Source of the DNA: an uncultured Rikenellaceae bacterium
GTDB lineage: Bacteria > Bacteroidota > Bacteroidia > Bacteroidales > Rikenellaceae
DNA length: 64,000 nt
Assembly (NCBI GenBank): GCA_944325305.1
Contig: CALUZO010000018.1
Coordinates: 1 to 64,000 of the forward strand
Direction of reading: 5' to 3'
Below, piece by piece: positions 39,404 through 48,814 of the stretch. Under the pieces are notes generated by a model, which had not been told where the DNA came from, ran no database searches, and saw only the letters and a list, made by a program, of their open reading frames with translations. The position numbers and the translations under genes were made by a program. Position 1 is the stretch's first letter, and each line of letters starts with the position of its first letter.

Positions 39404-40501
39404 ATGAAAAAATCTGTAAAATTCGCGGTAATCGTAGCTATTATCGTTTTAATAGCCGGAATGGCACTATTTCCGGTTGTCAAGAAAAAATACGCCGCTG
39501 ACGAAATAGGCGGCATACCCGGCTCAGAACAGAAATCGCAGGGAAGCGGGCGCCAGTCAGCCCTGACAGTCAATGCGGAAATAATCTCCTATGAAACTCT
39601 CGACGACATTTCCCGCGCCAAGGGACGTCTGATACCCGACGAAGAGGTCGATCTTTCGTTCGAAACCTCGGGCAAAATAACCGCAATATATTTCAAGGAA
39701 GGCACTAATGTCAAAAAGGGCGATCTTCTTGCAAAAATCAATGACAACCCTCTGAAAGCTGAACTTCAGAAATTGCAGGCACAGTTGCCGCTCGCCCAAG
39801 CCAGAGTCCAACGTCAGCAAACCCTGCTGGAAAACGACGCAGTCAGCAAGGAATCGTTCGAATCGGTCTACACGGAACTCGAAAAACTCAATGCCGACAT
39901 AGACCTCGTAAAAGCGAAACTCGCTCAAACAGAACTCAGAGCACCCTTCGACGGACAGATAGGATTGCGCCAAGTCAGCGAAGGAACATACGTTTCACCT
40001 ACGACGGTAATTTCCAAAATCACCAAAATAACACCTCTCAAGGTCGAATTCTCAGTCAATGAAAGCCAGGCATACGACATCAAACCCGGTACCCCTCTGC
40101 AATTTTCATGGGGCAACGACCAGACAAAGTACGACGCAACCGTCTATGCCGTGGAACCACGTATAGACGAAAACCTCATGACGGTGATGATACGCGCAAT
40201 ATACCCAAATACCGAAGGACATATCAAACCAGGACACTCGGCTACCATAGAACTGCGCCTCTCTCGTTATGAGAATACAATAGCCATACCGAGCCTTGCC
40301 GTCATAACCGAACTCGGCAGTGACCAGGTCTACGTGTACAAAAACGGCAAAGCACAGGCCACAACCATCAAAAAAGGCATCCGAACCGAATCGCAGGTCC
40401 AGATACTCGACGGGCTCTCGGTCGGCGACACTCTCATTACTACCGGTGTAATGCAGCTCAGAAACGGCATGGACGTCAAACTGAACGAACTCAGCAAATA
40501 A
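39404..40501 (+). CDS. RND efflux periplasmic adaptor (HlyD/MFP family)
   Basis: A 365-residue adaptor that links an RND pump to an outer-membrane channel. It has an N-terminal membrane anchor (about residues 5-26), a split lipoyl/barrel-sandwich domain (VDLSFETSGKITAIYFKEGT and RAPFDGQIGLRQVSEGTY), a coiled-coil hairpin of about 60 residues between them, a beta-barrel and a membrane-proximal domain. It starts the adaptor-pump-channel operon and is 16 bases from the pump gene. Confidence 0.93.
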   Translation: MKKSVKFAVIVAIIVLIAGMALFPVVKKKYAADEIGGIPGSEQKSQGSGRQSALTVNAEIISYETLDDISRAKGRLIPDEEVDLSFETSGKITAIYFKEGTNVKKGDLLAKINDNPLKAELQKLQAQLPLAQARVQRQQTLLENDAVSKESFESVYTELEKLNADIDLVKAKLAQTELRAPFDGQIGLRQVSEGTYVSPTTVISKITKITPLKVEFSVNESQAYDIKPGTPLQFSWGNDQTKYDATVYAVEPRIDENLMTVMIRAIYPNTEGHIKPGHSATIELRLSRYENTIAIPSLAVITELGSDQVYVYKNGKAQATTIKKGIRTESQVQILDGLSVGDTLITTGVMQLRNGMDVKLNELSK

Positions 40502-40517
40502 CAGGAGGAGAGGTACT

Positions 40518-43500
40518 ATGACATTATCGGAAATAAGTATCAGAAGACCCGTCCTTTCCACGGTTTTCATATTAATCATATTCCTTTTGGGATTAATCGG
40601 ATACCGCTACATTGGTGTCAGGGAATACCCAAATACCGACAACCCGATAATATCGGTAACAGCCAGCTACCCAGGTGCAAATGCCGACGTTATCCAAAAC
40701 ATGATAACCGAGCCTCTCGAAGCAAGTCTGAACGGTATTCCCGGTATCCGGTCGTTAACGAGTTCGAGTAGCCAGGGTTCAGCACGCATCAAGGTCGAAT
40801 TCGAACTCGATGTCGATCTGGAAACGGCAGCCAACGACGTACGCGACCGTGTATCGCGTGCCCAGCGACAATTACCACGCGATGCAGACCCTCCTACGGT
40901 TTCTAAAGCCGATGCCGACGACCAGCCAATCATACAGATATCGGTGCGCAGCGAGACCCGCTCACTCATGGAAGTGAGCGAAATAGCCGAACTTACGGTC
41001 AAGGAACAGTTGCAGACCATTAACAATGTAAGCTCTGTTGACATCTGGGGCGAAATGCGCTACTCCATGCGCCTGTGGCTCGACCCCATGAAGATGGCGG
41101 CCTACAAAGTCACCCCCATAGAAGTCAAGAACGCCGTTGACCGCGAGAACGTTGAACTTCCATCCGGTTCGATCGAAGGCAACCAGATCGACCTTTCGAT
41201 ACGTACACTCGGGCTCATGAAATCTCCCGAGGAATTCAACAACCTCATAATCCGCGAGGACAATAACCGCATAATCCGTTTCCGCGACATAGGCACAGCC
41301 GAAATAAGTCCTGAAAACGTGCGCAACCTTTCGATGGTCAACGGTCTGCCTACGGTGAACGTGGTCATAATACCGCAGCCCGGAGCCAATCAGATAGAGA
41401 TATCCGACGAAGTACAGCGCCGAGTCGCCCTCATGGAAAAAGACTTGCCGGATGACGTACAGCTCGACATCATTATGGATAATACGAAGTTCGTAAGGGC
41501 TTCGATAGCTGAAGTGGAAGAGACCATTATCGTCGCCTTCATACTCGTGACGATCATAATCTTCCTCTTCCTCCGCGACTGGCGCGTGACGCTCATTCCG
41601 GTAGTGGTGATCCCGGTTTCGCTCGTAGGCTCCTTCTTCGTAATGTACCTATTCGGATTCTCTATAAACGTCCTATCCATGTTGGCCGTCGTACTGGCCG
41701 TAGGGCTCGTTGTAGACGACGCCATAGTGGTGGCGGAAAATATTTACGTGAAGATAGAGCAAGGTATGCGGCCTCTCGATGCAGGTATCGAGGGATCGAA
41801 AGAGATATTTTTTGCCGTCATCTCCACCACAATCACTCTCGTTGCGGTGTTCTTCCCGATAATCTTCCTGAGCGGTACGACCGGGAAACTATTCAAGGAG
41901 TTCAGTATCGTTATCTCCGGAGCGATAATCATATCGGCGTTCGTGGCCATAACGTTCACTCCGATGCTCGCCACCAAAATGCTCAAACGGCGCGACCGAA
42001 AGAACTGGTTCTACCGCGTCACCGAGCCGTTCTTCGACGGCATGATCCGCGGATACGGACGTTCGCTCGCTTTCTTCCTGAAGCATAAATGGATGACATG
42101 GCCCATTATCATAGCTACGATAGTGGCGATCTTAATGCTATTCAGTCAGTTGCCTTCCGAGATGGCCCCGCTCGAAGACAGATCGCAGATCACTGCGCGA
42201 ATCACTGCACCCGAAGGAGCTACTTTCGAATACATCAGAGATTATACCGCCCGTATATACAACATTGTGGACTCCGTCGTACCGGAACGTGAGGTGAATG
42301 CCATGATGGCCCGTAGCGGTTCCGGTAATATAACGATACGCCTGCCCGACATCAAGAAGCGCGAACGCAGCCAGATGGAGATAGCTGCAGCTCTATCGGC
42401 TGCGGTCAAGGATGAAACGGCAGCCCGAACCTTCATCCAACAGCAATCGACATTCGGCGGACGACGCGGCGGCTTCCCGGTACAGTACGTCATCCGCGCA
42501 AACAACATCGAAGACCTCGAAAGAGTTCTCCCGACCTTCATGGACAAGGTAAATACCAATCCTGTCTTCCAGGTAGCGGACGTAGACCTGAAATTCACCA
42601 AGCCCGAAATCCAGATCGAGATAGACAGGGAAAAAGCCAAGATGCTCGGTGTAAGTACATCGGACATCGGCCAAACACTCCAGTATGCACTCAGCGGTCA
42701 GCGCATGGGCTACTACTACATGAACGGCAAGCAGTATCAGATAGTCGGCGAAATCAACCGCCAACAACGCAATACGCCCGTCGACCTTAAATCCATATAC
42801 CTGAAGAACGACCGCGATGAGATGATACAGATGGACAATATCGTTCAGCTCAAAGAAACCGTCGCACCGCCTACACTGTACCGCTACAACCGTATGGTGT
42901 CCGCCACGATCTCGGCCAGTCTCAACAACGGCTATACCATCGGGCAGGGTCTCGACGAAATGGACAAAATAGCTGACGAGGTACTCGGCGACGGATTCCA
43001 GACCACGCTCGCCGGAGAATCTAAAGAGTTCAGGGAAAGTTCGTCGAGTCTTGCGTTCGCATTCATACTGGCGCTTCTGTTGATCTTCCTGATCCTGGCT
43101 GCGCAGTTCGAAAGTTTCAAGGACCCGTTGGTCATAATGTTCACCGTACCGCTGGCAGTCGTAGGCGCACTGCTTTTCATGTGGCTCAACGACATCACCT
43201 TCAACATTTACAGCCAGATCGGTATAATCATGCTTATCGGACTGGTCGTGAAAAACGGTATACTTATCGTGGAATTCGCCAACCAACGACAGGACGCCCA
43301 ACTAAACAAACTCGATGCGATAGAAGGCGCTGCAGTACAACGCCTGCGTCCTATCCTTATGACCAGTTTCTCATCGATTCTGGGACTTCTGCCACTGGCA
43401 ATGGCTTCCGGCGAAGGCGCCAACGGACGTATAGCCATGGGTACAGCCGTTATCGGCGGTCTCATATTCTCGACGCTGATAAGCCTTTACATAATTCCGG

Positions 43501-43610
43501 CGATGTATATGTATATTTCCACCGACCGCCATAAAAAACGTCGTAAAGCGGAAATACTCGACAAAAAAGAACAAATCCGCAACGAAAAGCTAAAAACATC
43601 AAAAGCATGA
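40518..43610 (+). CDS. RND efflux pump, AcrB/MexB type (HAE1)
   Basis: A 1030-residue proton-driven inner-membrane exporter. It begins SEISIRRPVLSTVFILIIF, has two sets of TM helices flanking large periplasmic loops, and carries the proton-relay DD pair in AVGLVVDDAIVVAENIYV of TM4 and the corresponding GLVVKNGILIVEFANQ in TM10. Substrates cannot be told; drugs, bile salts or fatty acids are typical. Its stop overlaps the TolC-type gene by four bases. No regulator gene is adjacent, so control is unknown. Confidence 0.96.
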   Translation: MTLSEISIRRPVLSTVFILIIFLLGLIGYRYIGVREYPNTDNPIISVTASYPGANADVIQNMITEPLEASLNGIPGIRSLTSSSSQGSARIKVEFELDVDLETAANDVRDRVSRAQRQLPRDADPPTVSKADADDQPIIQISVRSETRSLMEVSEIAELTVKEQLQTINNVSSVDIWGEMRYSMRLWLDPMKMAAYKVTPIEVKNAVDRENVELPSGSIEGNQIDLSIRTLGLMKSPEEFNNLIIREDNNRIIRFRDIGTAEISPENVRNLSMVNGLPTVNVVIIPQPGANQIEISDEVQRRVALMEKDLPDDVQLDIIMDNTKFVRASIAEVEETIIVAFILVTIIIFLFLRDWRVTLIPVVVIPVSLVGSFFVMYLFGFSINVLSMLAVVLAVGLVVDDAIVVAENIYVKIEQGMRPLDAGIEGSKEIFFAVISTTITLVAVFFPIIFLSGTTGKLFKEFSIVISGAIIISAFVAITFTPMLATKMLKRRDRKNWFYRVTEPFFDGMIRGYGRSLAFFLKHKWMTWPIIIATIVAILMLFSQLPSEMAPLEDRSQITARITAPEGATFEYIRDYTARIYNIVDSVVPEREVNAMMARSGSGNITIRLPDIKKRERSQMEIAAALSAAVKDETAARTFIQQQSTFGGRRGGFPVQYVIRANNIEDLERVLPTFMDKVNTNPVFQVADVDLKFTKPEIQIEIDREKAKMLGVSTSDIGQTLQYALSGQRMGYYYMNGKQYQIVGEINRQQRNTPVDLKSIYLKNDRDEMIQMDNIVQLKETVAPPTLYRYNRMVSATISASLNNGYTIGQGLDEMDKIADEVLGDGFQTTLAGESKEFRESSSSLAFAFILALLLIFLILAAQFESFKDPLVIMFTVPLAVVGALLFMWLNDITFNIYSQIGIIMLIGLVVKNGILIVEFANQRQDAQLNKLDAIEGAAVQRLRPILMTSFSSILGLLPLAMASGEGANGRIAMGTAVIGGLIFSTLISLYIIPAMYMYISTDRHKKRRKAEILDKKEQIRNEKLKTSKA

Positions 43611-44953
43611 AGCGTATAATGATATTCAGTGCGGCTTTGCTGTTTCCGTTATTGACGAACGCAGAGGAATCCAAGCCGGCAACCGCAAGCACCGAAATGC
43701 ATTTATCCTTGCAGCAATGCCTCGCCATAGGACTCGAAAACAATTACGACCTGCGCATAATACGCCAGCAGCAGGAGATATCCGACAATAATGCCACTCG
43801 CGGTAACGCCGGATATCTGCCTACGCTCGATTTGTCGTCATCATACAGCGGCACCGTCAACAATACCAAACAGAGCCTGCGTGACGGAGGTACGAACACG
43901 AGCAATGGCGTCAACAACAACACTCTCAACGCAGGCCTCGATCTTAACTGGACGGCATTCAACGGGTTCAGCGTGCAGACCACCTACAAACGTCTGAAAG
44001 AACTCCAGGCAGTGGGCGAACTCAACACCAGAATGACGGTCGAAGATTATGTCGCTACACTTGCCGCAACCTATTACAGCTATATCAACCAGCTCATCAG
44101 CATCAGCAACATGAAACGCTCCATCGATCTTTCGAGAGAACGCTTCCGCATAGCCCAACTCAGTTACTCGATAGGCGTCTTCTCAAGACAGGAATACCAG
44201 CAGGCTCAACTCGACCTGAATGCAGATGAATCCACACTCCTAACGCAATACGAGACGATGCATACGCTGCGCACCAGTCTGAACCAACTTATGGGTATTG
44301 ACGACATGGATCTGCCCGTCATGCCAGCCGATACGATCATCGTTTTCGAAACCGGACTGCAAAAAAGCGACATACAGTCCAGCATGCTAAACGACAATGT
44401 CTACCTTCTCGTGGCAGAAAGAGAAAAAGACATAAGCGGGCTGGACATCAAACTGGCAAAAAGCAGCAGCTATCCCTACTTGCGCGTAAACACCGGGTAC
44501 GGATACACCAAGAACTGGTACGGAAGCGGTACCAACGAGGCACAGCGTACGATGGGGCTGAATTACGGAGTCTCGCTCGGGGTAACACTTTTCGACGGTA
44601 TGAACAGACGCCGGGAGATACGTAACGCGGAAAAAGAGGCGGAAATAAGCGAATTGTCTTACATGCAGACACAGCAGGAACTGCAAAAGGAACTGTCCGA
44701 CACATGGATGGCATATACCAACAACATGAAACTCGCCACAACCGAACGCAGCAATGTAGAACTTGCAAGGGACAACTACCGCATAACGATGGAAAATTAC
44801 AAGGAGGGACAACTCTCCGGGTATGAACTGCGCGCAGCACAGGTATCGCTGCTCGATGCCGAAGAACGTCTGGTATCGGCCGAATACGACACCAAACTGT
44901 GCGAAATCACACTGATGCAAATAGCCGGCCGGATTCTGCAATATCTGGAATAG
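43607..44953 (+). CDS. TolC family outer membrane channel
   Basis: A 448-residue outer-membrane efflux protein. It has a signal peptide (MKRIMIFSAALLFPLLTNAE), then two repeats of long helices and short beta-strands as in TolC (SLQQCLAIGLENNYDLRI and the repeated ERFRIAQLSYSIGVFSRQEY / NYRITMENYKEGQLSGYEL). The start ATG overlaps the pump stop (ATGA), so the three genes form one efflux operon. Confidence 0.94.
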   Translation: MKRIMIFSAALLFPLLTNAEESKPATASTEMHLSLQQCLAIGLENNYDLRIIRQQQEISDNNATRGNAGYLPTLDLSSSYSGTVNNTKQSLRDGGTNTSNGVNNNTLNAGLDLNWTAFNGFSVQTTYKRLKELQAVGELNTRMTVEDYVATLAATYYSYINQLISISNMKRSIDLSRERFRIAQLSYSIGVFSRQEYQQAQLDLNADESTLLTQYETMHTLRTSLNQLMGIDDMDLPVMPADTIIVFETGLQKSDIQSSMLNDNVYLLVAEREKDISGLDIKLAKSSSYPYLRVNTGYGYTKNWYGSGTNEAQRTMGLNYGVSLGVTLFDGMNRRREIRNAEKEAEISELSYMQTQQELQKELSDTWMAYTNNMKLATTERSNVELARDNYRITMENYKEGQLSGYELRAAQVSLLDAEERLVSAEYDTKLCEITLMQIAGRILQYLE

Positions 44954-45167
44954 CGGACTACGACACAAACGCTCCCAAAACAGCGATACAGCCAAACGCA
45001 TCGGATCACTGCAAGCCTTTTCTGCCGGCAGCCGCGTACATCCGCGACACATCCATGCAACACCGCCGGCAGAGAGACTGACAGTCTGCCTAAACGACAT
45101 AAAAACGAAACAGAAAGATTCGGAACGGTTTTTGCAGATCAACCATAACAGCAAAACACAAAAGATC

Positions 45168-45443
45168 ATGAATTACGAGATCACTCACAATAAGGATACC
45201 CACCGTTTCGAAACTATCGTCGAGGGCTGTATCGGCTACGTGGAGTATCATCCGTACCAGGGGACAATCGACATCGTGCACACCATAGTCCCGGCCAAAA
45301 TAGAGGGACGCGGCGTTGCGGCGGCACTTGTCAAGGCAGTTTATGAATACGCCAGAGAGAACGACCTGAAGGTCATCCCGTCATGCTCTTACGCCATGAT
45401 CTGGAGCAAACGTCACCCCGAATACAACGAGACAACGGTATAA
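45168..45443 (+). CDS. small GNAT-type N-acetyltransferase (YjdJ-like)
   Basis: A 91-residue minimal acetyltransferase fold. The acetyl-CoA loop is seen in PAKIEGRGVAAALVKAV, followed by YARENDLKVIPSCSYAMIW and KRHPEY, the pattern of the small YjdJ/YidJ group. An upstream in-frame TTG (45132) is less likely. The substrate is unknown. Confidence 0.85.
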   Translation: MNYEITHNKDTHRFETIVEGCIGYVEYHPYQGTIDIVHTIVPAKIEGRGVAAALVKAVYEYARENDLKVIPSCSYAMIWSKRHPEYNETTV

Positions 45444-45496
45444 CTGCACAACCCTAAATTAGGTATAAATACCTATCTGAAATACGAATTCTCACC

Positions 45497-45530
45497 ACCC
45501 ATGCTTCCCGGAGCATGGGTTATTTTTGTT
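45497..45530 (+). terminator. terminator after the GNAT gene
   Basis: Arms ACCCATGCT/AGCATGGGT (45497-45505 and 45512-45520) followed by TATTTTTGTT. The trailing TATTTTTG (45521-45528) also fits a -7 element and could overlap the promoter of the next operon. Confidence 0.65.
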
Positions 45531-45619
45531 GGGTGAATAGTGTGCCCTTTCCGCAACCTCAATGCAATCGACACAACCGAGGCCGGGAACAAAACACAAC
45601 GGGACACAAACCAAACGAA

Positions 45620-46321
45620 ATGGGGAAATATTTTGATAAATTGATGGAAGACGTGCGCATGCGCGAAGGGCTGACCTCGTGCATGAACTGCGGCGTCTGT
45701 ACCGGTGTATGTCCATCGGCCGAATTTTACCATTACGATCCGAGACAGATAGTAAGCATCGTCCAGACCAAGGACGACGACGCCATAGAAGAGCTGCTGC
45801 GCAGCGATACGCTGTGGTACTGCGGCGAATGCATGTCTTGCAGACCTCGCTGCCCACGCGGCAATACCCCGGGATATGTCATCCAGGCACTACGCAGGCT
45901 CTCGCAGGAACTTGGCTTCTTCGTAGAATCGGAAAAAGGCCGTCAGCAACTTGCCCTTAAACGGACGATCGGAGAAAGCATTCTCGAAACAGGATTCTGC
46001 ATATATCCCAAACTGATTTCGCCGCAAATGCATCCCGAACAGGGTCCGGTATGGGAATGGATATATGAAAACGATACCAATGTTTACCCTCAATTCACCC
46101 CCTCGTACAGAACCCTGGGCACAGGCGCACTGCGCAAGATAGACGATGACACGATGGGCGAATTACACCGCATATTCGAGGTGAGCGGCGGGAAAAGATT
46201 TTTCGATCTCATAGAAGAGCATTCCGAACGCAAAGCCAAAGAAATGGGTTACGAAAGTGCCGACCACGAATACTTTATCGATATTTACACGTCCAATTCT
46301 GGCGGCCACACTCTGCAATAA
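45620..46321 (+). CDS. heterodisulfide reductase C-like 4Fe-4S protein (HdrC1)
   Basis: A 233-residue electron-transfer protein with two [4Fe-4S] sites: CxxCxxCxxxC at residues 21-31 and 68-78. The second motif ends CPRG rather than CP, as in Hdr C subunits. A longer frame reaches ATG 45515, but that ATG is inside the terminator hairpin, so ATG 45620 (MGKYFDKLMEDV) is chosen. The extra C-terminal half (about residues 100-233) has no known domain I recognise. It is the first gene of a five-gene Hdr-like operon; its partner is the HdrB-like product of the next gene. Function in this organism is unknown. Confidence 0.85.
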   Translation: MGKYFDKLMEDVRMREGLTSCMNCGVCTGVCPSAEFYHYDPRQIVSIVQTKDDDAIEELLRSDTLWYCGECMSCRPRCPRGNTPGYVIQALRRLSQELGFFVESEKGRQQLALKRTIGESILETGFCIYPKLISPQMHPEQGPVWEWIYENDTNVYPQFTPSYRTLGTGALRKIDDDTMGELHRIFEVSGGKRFFDLIEEHSERKAKEMGYESADHEYFIDIYTSNSGGHTLQ

Positions 46322-46398
46322 CGCAGAGAAAACGCACACCCAACCCAAAATTGGTACACGCTCGCAACACGATTAACGGCTGAAAAGAATTTAACACC

Positions 46399-47484
46399 AT
46401 GAAACGAAACAGCTGGCAGGAATACCAGAAAGAGATAGCAGACGACAACTATTATTATGTCCGCAGCTGCATCCGGCAGAATTTTTTCCCGGGTTCGGAA
46501 AAGGCATTCCTCGACATCATGCGCAACGATGTCGGAAAGAACGTAATCGAAGAGGCAACCCATACCTCATGCACAGGAATAGGCTACCATTCCGACATAG
46601 TGCCGATGGAGACCATCATGACGGTCGTGGCACGCCAGTTCGCACTAATGACCGAGGCCGGATTCGAGAATTTCACGAGTTCGTGCATCACCTCTTTCGG
46701 CATATATACCGAGATGCTCGAAACATGGAACGAATTCCCAGAAACCGAAGAGAGAACACGCGAATATCTCTACAAAGCTACGGGCCGCGAATTCAAGAAA
46801 CCTAAAAACCTCGCGCATACATCCGACGTAATGTTCAAACATCGCGAGGCCATAGCAGCAAAGATGAAAAAGCCGCTCATAAACGTCTTCACCGGAAAAC
46901 CGCTGCGTGTCGTCGAACACATCGGATGCCACTACGCCAAACTTTTCCCGAAAAAAGGAGTAGGCGGCTCGGAATTCCCCTATGTGCTTGCCGGCATGAT
47001 CGAATCGTGGGGCGGAGAGGTCGTCGATTACCCAGAACGCAGGCACTGCTGCGGATTCGGGTTCCGCAATTACATCGTGCAGGCAAACCGAGGATTCTCA
47101 GTGGCAAACTCGCACAAGAAACTGGAGTCGATGAAACCATACAAACCCGATTTCATCGTCACCAACTGCCCCGGCTGCTCCATGTTCCTCGACAAATGGC
47201 AATATACCATAGCCGAAATGGAGGGTAACACGTACGGACAGGACGGACGCGGTATCCCGGTGCTGACATATGAGGAAATGGCAGGACTCGTACTCGGATA
47301 CGACCCATGGCAGCTCGGCATGCAGATGCATCAGGTCGACGTGGAACCGCTGCTCGACAAGATGGGAGTAGTTTACGACCCGGCCGCAAAATACCTCGGC
47401 CCCAACGGCAAATTCATCGGCAATCCCGAGCTCGCATCCGTTAACCTCAACTGCACACCAACACCCACAATGCGCACCCTATGA
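46399..47484 (+). CDS. heterodisulfide reductase B-like protein (HdrB1)
   Basis: A 361-residue CCG-domain protein. The C-terminal CCG motif is intact: Cys177, Cys217-Cys218, Cys257 and Cys260 (IGCHYAKL, RHCCGFGF, NCPGCSMF). The N-terminal one is reduced to Cys58 and Cys96 and lacks the CC pair and CxxC, so it is unlikely to bind a full noncubane [4Fe-4S] cluster. HdrB catalyses disulfide chemistry in methanogens; here the substrate is unknown. Its stop overlaps the HdrA-like gene by four bases. Confidence 0.85.
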   Translation: MKRNSWQEYQKEIADDNYYYVRSCIRQNFFPGSEKAFLDIMRNDVGKNVIEEATHTSCTGIGYHSDIVPMETIMTVVARQFALMTEAGFENFTSSCITSFGIYTEMLETWNEFPETEERTREYLYKATGREFKKPKNLAHTSDVMFKHREAIAAKMKKPLINVFTGKPLRVVEHIGCHYAKLFPKKGVGGSEFPYVLAGMIESWGGEVVDYPERRHCCGFGFRNYIVQANRGFSVANSHKKLESMKPYKPDFIVTNCPGCSMFLDKWQYTIAEMEGNTYGQDGRGIPVLTYEEMAGLVLGYDPWQLGMQMHQVDVEPLLDKMGVVYDPAAKYLGPNGKFIGNPELASVNLNCTPTPTMRTL

Positions 47485-48485
47485 CGAAAAAAGTTATCAT
47501 AATAGGCGGAGGTCCCGCAGGGATGCAGACAGCCGCATCGCTCCTGGAAATGGGCATCAAACCAACCATAATCGAAAAATCGGACAGGATCGGCGGCAAA
47601 CTCAACGACTGGCATAAACTGTTCCCATCGTTCACCCCGGCGCACGAAGTACTGGAGAGCCTGAAACAAAAGATGAAAGAGGCACGAGTCATTACCGGCA
47701 CAACAGTGGAACAAATAAATAACGAAGGGGTATCGCTCAACGACGGCAGCATAATGGAGGCAGATGCCGTAGTCGTAGCCTCGGGTTTCAACCTTTTCCG
47801 GGCAGAACTCAAGGAGGAGCTCGGATATACCATATACGACAACGTATACACCACAGTCGACATAGAACGAATGCTGAACGAAGGGGAAGTGGCAATGAAG
47901 GACGGCCGCACACCCCAACGTATCGCATTCCTGCACTGCGTGGGTTCGCGCGACGAGAAGGTCAACCAACGCCACTGCTCGAAGGTTTGCTGTGTGACAG
48001 GGGTAAAACAGGCCATGGAACTCAAAGGGATGTTCCCTCAGGCGGAGGTCTACAACTTCTACATGGACATACGCATGTTCGGACCGGGCTACGAAGAGAT
48101 GTACCGCAGGGCACAAGAAGAATTCAACATCCATTTCGTACGCGGACGCATCTCCGAGGCGAGCGAAACCATCGACCGCAGAGTGCAGATCAAGGCAGAA
48201 GACACCCTAATAGGGCGCCCGCTGAAAATGACCGTCGACATGCTCATCCTTATCGTAGGGATGACCCCGGGCGAAAGTAACCGCGAATTTTCGAAAACTA
48301 ACGGCATCGAGCTGCAACCGAGCGGATTCGTAGCCCCGGCCGACAACTTTACACGCAACACTTGTTCCAACGCGAAGAATATCTTCTACGCAGGAACCGT
48401 CACCGCACCCAAGAACATAGGCGAAAGCATAAACGAAGGAGCTGTGGCAGCACAACAGGTCGCAAAATATTTAAAAGGATTATAA
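47481..48485 (+). CDS. HdrA-like FAD-dependent oxidoreductase
   Basis: A 334-residue flavoprotein with the FAD-binding GGGPAG motif (residues 9-14), a second nucleotide-binding region and the HdrA-type cluster motif around CVGSRDE (Cys153), HCSKVCC (Cys166, Cys170, Cys171), then YAGT/GESINEGAVAA at the end. It lacks the extra ferredoxin-like parts of methanogen HdrA and is close in length to the short HdrA of sulfur-oxidising sHdr clusters. It could bifurcate or simply confurcate electrons between the flanking HdrC and HdrB subunits; this is inference. It overlaps genes on both sides. Confidence 0.85.
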   Translation: MTKKVIIIGGGPAGMQTAASLLEMGIKPTIIEKSDRIGGKLNDWHKLFPSFTPAHEVLESLKQKMKEARVITGTTVEQINNEGVSLNDGSIMEADAVVVASGFNLFRAELKEELGYTIYDNVYTTVDIERMLNEGEVAMKDGRTPQRIAFLHCVGSRDEKVNQRHCSKVCCVTGVKQAMELKGMFPQAEVYNFYMDIRMFGPGYEEMYRRAQEEFNIHFVRGRISEASETIDRRVQIKAEDTLIGRPLKMTVDMLILIVGMTPGESNREFSKTNGIELQPSGFVAPADNFTRNTCSNAKNIFYAGTVTAPKNIGESINEGAVAAQQVAKYLKGL

Positions 48486-48811
48486 TGGACTTCGGTTTCA
48501 GCATAAGCCGCCCAAGGGCGATCGACCTCGACAAGAACGATCTGAGCATTTCGCGCAATGCCCTCAAAAAAATGCCCGAATTCCAGGCATGTATAGGATG
48601 CGGCGGCTGCACCGCAACCTGCACGGCAGGCAATCTGACCCAATTCAATTTTCGCAAAGTGCATACGCTCGTGCGGCGCGGGGACTACCAAAACGCCTAC
48701 GACGAAATGAACAAATGCATGCTTTGCGGCAAATGCCGTCTCGTATGTCCGCGCGGCATCAATACCCGCGGAGTGGCGATGATGATAAAACGCCTTCTGA
48801 GCGAATACTAA
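48485..48811 (+). CDS. second HdrC-like 4Fe-4S protein (HdrC2)
   Basis: A 108-residue dicluster ferredoxin-like protein. The two motifs are CIGCGGCTATC (Cys36, 39, 42, 46) and CMLCGKCRLVC (Cys78, 81, 84, 88). ATG 48485 (MDFGFSISRP) overlaps the stop of the HdrA-like gene by one base (TAATG), so the upstream in-frame codons are not used. It sits between HdrA-like and the membrane HdrD-like gene and may carry electrons between them. Confidence 0.85.
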   Translation: MDFGFSISRPRAIDLDKNDLSISRNALKKMPEFQACIGCGGCTATCTAGNLTQFNFRKVHTLVRRGDYQNAYDEMNKCMLCGKCRLVCPRGINTRGVAMMIKRLLSEY

Positions 48812-48814
48812 ACC

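Noticed and set aside
45515..45619. Longer N-terminus for the first HdrC-like protein from ATG 45515
   Set aside because: That ATG lies inside a terminator stem and the added residues look like translated non-coding DNA.
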